Shown here in pieces: positions 57,736-64,000 of a stretch of DNA of 64,000 bases; position 1 is the stretch's first letter, and each line of letters begins with the position of its first letter. The translations under genes were made by a program, and so were the position numbers. The notes beneath the pieces are model-generated. The model was not told where the DNA came from. It made no database searches and worked only from the letters and a program-made list of their open reading frames with translations. Location of the stretch: NCBI GenBank assembly GCA_030490835.1, contig CM059974.1, forward strand, positions 3,975,501-4,039,500, read 5' to 3'. The stretch comes from Annona cherimola (lineage: Eukaryota > Streptophyta > Magnoliopsida > Magnoliales > Annonaceae).

Positions 57736-58019
57736 CATAATAATTTATAAGATTTCAACAGCCTAATATATAATGTGACATGGAAAAAATGTAGCATTGT
57801 AAGTAAGAATCATTTAGAATAATTATAAAAAATCGACAAGCCCATTTTTATAAGACTTAAATTTAGATAGTTTTTATGTGTGCATTTTGCTTTGGTTTTT
57901 GACCCAATTTAGGAGGTCTGGTATTGTAATTATTGAGAGGTATGCTGATAATCTCTACCCAATATTCTAAGTAAGTTCATTTGGGATTTGACATGGGAGT
58001 GGCTACATGTAAATCTTTT

Positions 58020-58340
58020 ATGCTTGAAGTGAAATCTACTTTATTTATTATATTTAATAATATTTTTTTAATTAACAGACTAAGTTTTATTCAAATCAAA
58101 TATATGTATAGCCGACTTTTGTTACAAATATATATATATATATTAAAATGTAATAATATTTTAAAAAACCATTTATCTAAATAGTAATTGCATTTTAGAT
58201 GGTTTCTATATTAAAAATACAACTATACAAATTTGATATTTGACATTAAATTATTTTATTACATTAATTTTGCATATTTGTAAATGTAACTCATGCACAG
58301 TGACAATAAACTTCTTTTTGGATTGAATATTCATAGTTAT
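58020..58340. repeat. Dispersed repeat, family A (right end truncated)
   Basis: Contains AACAGACTAAGTTTTATTCA, ACCATTTATCTAAATAGTAA and TTGTAAATGTAACTCATGCA in family order. Confidence 0.55.
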
Positions 58341-58574
58341 TTCAATTGGTATTATAATTAAACTCTAAGATATCCTTACAAATTTCGTATATTGTTCTAA
58401 CAAACTTCCAACAGCATCACTAATTCTTTATATAATGGATACTTCCACAATACTAATGTGGAGACTACTTGCCACCACTTGCCCAGCAGTGAAATTTACA
58501 CGACCAGCATTCCAACTAGTGTCTACCATTTGAATGGCTTGAAGTCGTACCACTGTGCCCGAAGGCGTTGCGGC

Positions 58575-58751
58575 CAGTGTTTTGAAAACCGGACCGAACC
58601 GGGCGGTCGGACCGTGAACTGGTCACGTCCCGGTTCGTTACTATTACTGGTCCAACCGCGGTTCGACCACCGATTCGATCCGGTTGAACCGGAAAAACCG
58701 GGAACCGGTCACAAAACCAGTTCAGTGACCAGTCCGGTTTTAAAAACATTG
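58575..58751. mobile_element. 177-bp hAT-type MITE (TIR CARTGTTTTNAAAACCGGAC)
   Basis: Ends CAGTGTTTTGAAAACCGGAC and GTCCGGTTTTAAAAACATTG are inverted repeats of about 20 bp. The flanks are perfect 8-bp duplications GTTGCGGC (58567-58574 and 58752-58759). The interior is dense in AACCGG/CCGGTT motifs and GC-rich. Non-coding. The intact flanks suggest a fairly recent insertion. Confidence 0.9.
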
Positions 58752-58759
58752 GTTGCGGC

Positions 58760-60819
58760 TACAATAGACACTAAATACAATTGATGTAGTAACTTTTTCA
58801 TTAAAAATTAAGATATAAAAATAAAAGAAATTATATAGACGAAAAGTTTCATTGAATTATAACCCGGCTAGTTTTATCTTAGTACTTTTCCTGTGAAAAG
58901 AAATTTTACGAATTAAATATTTAGTGGGGAAAGATCACCACATGGCGTGCATCATCCAAATAGTTTATTTTATTTGTATTAAAAATGATCTTAATAGTTT
59001 AAAATTCACATTTTATCTCTTTTTATATTGCTTTGTTAACCAAAATCTTTGACTTGAATTATTTTTTGTAGTGAGTGAAATTTTGAATCCTATTTAAACA
59101 TGATTTTAAATGAACCCATAATTACTTAAAATGGGTCCCACTTTGCTCTAAAAATAAGGAGAATCCTAAAAAATCATGGTCAAGATGCGATCAATAATCA
59201 GTGTCTCGAGCTGGGCTGATCAAAATGATACAATCTCCTTCTTCTCTCGCATCCCATGCGAGCACGCATACGGTTGCATGTGACTCTTTTGATGTACTTT
59301 CTATAGGAGTACTTCGACGTATGTATATATGTCAGATGCAATGCTCTTGCTCTTGAAGAGCATTAAATTAATGTATTGATCAATCATCCACAATTAATTT
59401 GGATGGTAATCTTTGATATTATTAATAATCAATTAGTAGCTATTTTGTTTTGGCACGGAATCGATGCATATATCCTTGTCAGTATTACCAAGGCTGGAAA
59501 ATGACGGCCATTCCATAATAAGTGATGATATTCGACCAAACACTTGTAACCTTACAATTGCATGTATGCCATCATCGGGTCTCCATCAATATTCCTTTTC
59601 CATATATGCTAGGCCAGCTGGAAGAAAAGGGTTGGCATCAAGAGGTCAGGGTGAGCGGATGGCCCACCAATTAAAAGCTGAAAACAATAAGATTAACCAA
59701 CCTTAACTTACAATATATTTAAAATTTTAAAATTTATAGATGTATAAATTGTTTCCACTAAAAAGATAACCTCTTTTCATTTAAAATTCCTGCTTCACCG
59801 AATTTTTTTTCCAAATTTTAAAGAGTTTGATTAAATATTTTTCAAAATTTGAAGGAGCAAATTGTTCATCGACTCCAACTCTCCTTTGAAAAGGAGTGGC
59901 TTAATTTTACTTTATTTTTAATAGAATGGACGCGAATTTGGATCATATGATATCATATTCACCTTTCCATAGTTAACTATCAAATCTCTCGGTTAAAACC
60001 CAATGTTAATTAATTAATAAGCGACAAGATGCCTGGAATCACTCTAAGAAAAAAATTTTATCTTAATGAAATATTGCATATTAATCTGTCTCGAGAATAT
60101 TCTCCATTATAAAATAAAATTTTAACCACTAAAAAATAATCTTTTAAGATTCATATAATTATTTTAAACTAATAACATTTTAGCAACGACCGCATAATTT
60201 TAGGGTCGATATATATATGTGCTAGTTGTTTATTTCTCAGCGTAAAATGTGCAACATGATACCCATAGGGACATTTGGCCTTTTTGCCTGCCCGCCTTTC
60301 TTTTGATCCTTACCATCCACATGGTGGGGCTCACTTCGGATCGTCGATCAATACCCAGCTATGATTGGTCCGCTTTTGTCAGCGCTGACCATCTTACCGT
60401 TGAGTAGCCACGCGAAGGATCGAAAGTTCAGACGACGATGGACAGCCGTGCACTATTCGTCGCAATGAACCAAAGAGATTCGTTCCCACGCTAGTAAAAA
60501 CCAACGACGCGGAGCGGCAGTCGCCAGTCGTCACGGACTCACGCGCCGCCTGTGCCTTCCACGCGGATTTCGGCCTTTTCCCATTCCCACGGGCGGCGGT
60601 TAGGCTCTAGTTGGATGAGGCAACCCCCAATGTAAACCAAAATTACCATAATAATAATAATAATATCCAACGAAAATAACTCAGTGCGCATCGTCACCTC
60701 TCCATTCTTTATTTTTTTGGGATTCATCCATCGTAATTTAATTAAATTTCAACCAGCCAATATTTAGATGCATCGAAACAAAATTTCTTTTAATTAAGAG
60801 AGGTGATCCGGTGCGGCCG
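58760..60819. other. Non-coding stretch with a GC-rich island
   Basis: A GC-rich patch at about 60280-60620 stands out from the AT-rich context but has no convincing frame. It could be a decayed gene start, a promoter or an unrecognised element. The frame at 59464-59706 is unrecognised. Confidence 0.3.
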
Positions 60820-61130
60820 GATGCACGGCTGCCCCCGTGTGCTCGACTAAAAAATTTATTTTTTATTTTTTTATAAATACGTAGAGTTAAGTGTATTTAA
60901 TCTATAAACTAAATTTTACTATTTTTTATGCTTTAAGTATTTTTTATTTTTAAACACAGTGACATTTTCATAATTTTTTTATTTAAAAATTACCAAAAAT
61001 GTCACTGTATTTAAAATAAAAATACTTAAAAATATCCACAAAATAGTAAAATTTAGTTTATAAATTAAATACACCTAACTCTATATATTTATAAAAAATA
61101 TTAGAAAATAAAAAAAGGAGTCCCACGTCC
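60820..61130. repeat. Foldback element, family B, with GTGCGGCCGGA outer arms
   Basis: The outer arms CCGGTGCGGCCGGATG and CGTCCGGCCGCACTG, and the inner arms AAACTAAATTTTACTATTTT and AAAATAGTAAAATTTAGTTT, are close complements. AAATACAGTGACATTTT-like arms meet near 60975. Confidence 0.8.
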
Positions 61131-64000
61131 GGCCGCACTGAATCAGTCCTCTTTAATTAAATTTGCAAGCACCACAATAATAAATTCGTACGCTGCAGTT
61201 AATGAAATTTGCGTCCTGATGATCATGTCTCCACAAATGTTTTAGTGAAAATCATTTCTCGTTTTTGGCCAATGAATACATGTTCTCCTGCGTAAATGAT
61301 TGTTGAAATAATCATAGCATCAACACCCAAATAATAGCAATAATAATAATTATTGATTACATGTCCGAATAATGGTAGGTGGGGATATACACATATAATC
61401 TTGGAGTGCATGGTAGGCCTGCTTGCTTTTCACATGCAGATCGATGGGGCCATGCGAGTGCCAAGGTTTGCTGATTACACACGCTTGAACAAGCATGAGG
61501 CATGCTAATATTTGTTGGTTGATTAGTATATACACCCTGTTGTTGCTTAACTAATTAATAATTTCTTGTTTTTAATATTTAAAAAATATTTTTTAGATCT
61601 AAATTATTCTCAATATTCTTCTACATATATTTATTAATGTCAAAATATATTTATTTGAACATTTACGCTTATAAATATTTATCATCGGCAAAAGTTTCCG
61701 ATCAAAATAAATTTTAACATCATAAATATATCAACGTAGAAAAATATTAAAATCATTTAGATTTTAAAAAATATATTTTTTAAATATATTATACTTGGTA
61801 ACTAATAATCCTGTTGTGTATGATCATTAACCAGGCTTGTTTCCATCCACAGGGATAAAATTATATTTGGGTAGGCTGGTTAGCTAGCGTATATATAACA
61901 TGTATATGCGTTTGTTAATTTCACATGCATGGACCATCCATCACTTAATATACTAATTATGTCACCACTTCTTGTACCCGATAATGCCGGCGCATTTGTA
62001 AACAGATAATTAAATTGGGAAGTCAAAAGTGGCACATGAAATCATGCAAATAAGGAGCCCTTTTCCACTCATCCCTTCTAAGTGATTGTTACGTACAATA
62101 TATGCGACCAGCTACCTTGCTAGCTAGACCATCATAGATAAGCAATATAAGTATGAATACTAATATATAATTTTTTTTTCAATCCATAACTTAGGCACAG
62201 TGTAATATAAGTATAAATAGTGTACGAGATTTGTTAACTACTAACATTTTTATGAAATTATAGAAAAAAGAAAGGATTAACTAAATTGATACTACTCACA
62301 ATTAGCGCAGGTGATAGAAGACATGTTTTCTTAAGCATGTGACCTAGGTTTGAAATATGATGTGGGAGCTTTGCATCCCCTTTAATATTTTTCTGAAATT
62401 TTATTTGAGTCGAAATTTTTTGGTTTTCTTATATTATATAGAGAAATTGTCTCCATTCAATTCGTAGTTTCATCCGGGATATACTTAATTGGTATTTTTG
62501 AAATTTTTTTCAAATGAATGAGTACAGTGAAATTAAATTGGTGAACGTGGATTTACTGAACGGTTGGCTACTTGAGATAGCTCTAATTTATGATAAACTT
62601 ACGTAAGATGTAACAAAAACAAAGGATATATAAATTGGATTTAAAATTTTTTTAAAATATGTAAGTGGATAAAGTAAATTGCGTTCCACATTCTATTGCA
62701 AATTTGTTCCACCAAAAATTTCATCCATGGTGTGGAATTAATAATGGAATTCTGGGAACTGGAGAAATTCACGTATCTCACACCTATAATATAAATGGTC
62801 CACAAGATTAACACATAAAGTTGCAACAATAATATAGTTACATAAGTGGAAGAAATGGCCCACATAATAGACAGAAGAAACCCAATAGCTGGATTTCCAT
62901 TTGAATGCGGACCACCTAACCTTATTTACAAAACTAATTAACCATATTATATATAATGCATGTAGGAGTTGATGGAAATGTGGGGACATGGAATAATACG
63001 AGTACAAACTCAAGTCTTAGTAGAAGGTAAGTATCTAAGAACCATATACATATCTTGTTAATTACGATTATAATTAATCATAACTAGTTACTAGCTATCC
63101 ACCGCCATTATTATTGTTAATTATATTGGATGAGTCACAATCTCTAAAGTAGATTTTTATTGTTTTCTATTTTGGCTTGCTTCACAAGTAAATGAAAGGA
63201 TTTTTGGATAAGCATGCATCAACAAGCTTTTACTTTAGGACATGTAGGACCCATATATATGCACGGGTTAGCAACCTAACCACTATTTTATTTACCGGCC
63301 GCTTCATAGTTTTGGACCACCCGCAGGAAAGATCCCCATCGCATTTATTTGGGAGGTTTTATCATCAACTCCCAACACTTGAAAATCTAAAAAATTACAT
63401 TGAAAATGTAAAATATTTATATAGATTATAACTGAGGAATAAAAAAAAAAAATTAAGTTGTTATATGAAAATTATACGCGAAAATTATTCTTTCGGAAAT
63501 ACACATTCTCAGGGAATTAACAGAATTCGATTCCGATGCCACACTGCTGATCAGGTCTCAAATCTGAATAAAGCCACTTCATAGGGCCACCATGACATGT
63601 TTAATAAGATCTTGTACTTCAATCATTTTCATTGAAGGTTTATATGGAGTTCCATAGTTTAAAAAAAGATGTACAAAATCATGTTTTAATTACAAAAACA
63701 TTTAAATAATTGATAAAATTCATAGTTAAAAGGTCGCCATTCACTATAATCATAATTTATTACAATTTTTATTAATAAATTCCATTCTATGGACAGAAAC
63801 ATATAAACCCAGCATTTGAAAAATATTAAATCTTCTTCGAGATATAAAAATTATTTACGATAAATAATTGTATGGATTTTAAAGTTGTGTGAAAAACTAT
63901 AGTGGAGATGCTTAATTACATTCTCATTAATAAGCGTTCAGAAAAGGCAGGCTTCTAGATAGGAATTTTATTTGCTCGAAAACACCAAAATTGCACACGT
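61131..64000. other. AT-rich non-coding DNA to the window end
   Basis: No gene or clear transposon recognised. A TTAGCGCAGGTGATAG / AGGTTTGAAAT pair near 62304-62355 weakly resembles pol III boxes. Frames at 61223-61535, 62641-63013 and 63192-63431 have no recognisable domains. Confidence 0.35.

Overview
The window is plant nuclear DNA. Supporting signs are an AT-rich background, spliced genes with GT-AG introns, two pentatricopeptide repeat (PPR) genes, a group G bZIP factor, a 4-coumarate:CoA ligase and dense MITE, SINE and hAT/Mutator insertions. It looks like a flowering plant, but I cannot name the species. Five protein genes are supported, all apparently complete, plus one captured gene fragment.

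Left part (1-16 kb): two intronless PPR genes on the + strand, a DYW-type (499-2307) and a P-type (3594-5660), then about 8.7 kb of non-coding DNA with a SINE and several MITEs. A single-exon fasciclin-domain, GPI-anchor-type cell-surface protein follows (14378-15034).

Middle (16.4-22.4 kb): a 12-exon minus-strand gene for a G-box-binding bZIP factor of the bZIP16/bZIP68 type. I rebuilt it exon by exon to 407 codons. It has a GC-rich 5' region and a perfect G-box about 530 bp upstream.

From 22.4 to 40.4 kb I see no host gene. This stretch is a mosaic of transposons: a 1.1-kb hAT element with a perfect 8-bp target duplication, palindromic foldback elements, two dispersed MITE families, SINEs, tandem duplications and a 2.6-kb Pack-MULE-like element. 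The last has about 290-300-bp terminal inverted repeats and carries five exons of an asparagine synthetase gene.

Right part: a six-exon class II 4-coumarate:CoA ligase gene (41131-52146, 568 codons, At4CL3-like). It has a 5.7-kb first intron full of repeats, a GC-AG third intron and a nested LINE fragment in intron 2. From 52.4 kb to the end there are only repeats, including a second hAT element related to the first and a 177-bp hAT-type MITE, both with perfect 8-bp target duplications.

The genes do not form a functional cluster. The main novelty lies in the transposon biology (gene capture, arm-swapping palindromes, nested insertions) and in residue-level oddities: HxQ in place of HxE in the DYW domain, Phe in place of the usual Tyr in the 4CL pocket, and a GC splice donor.
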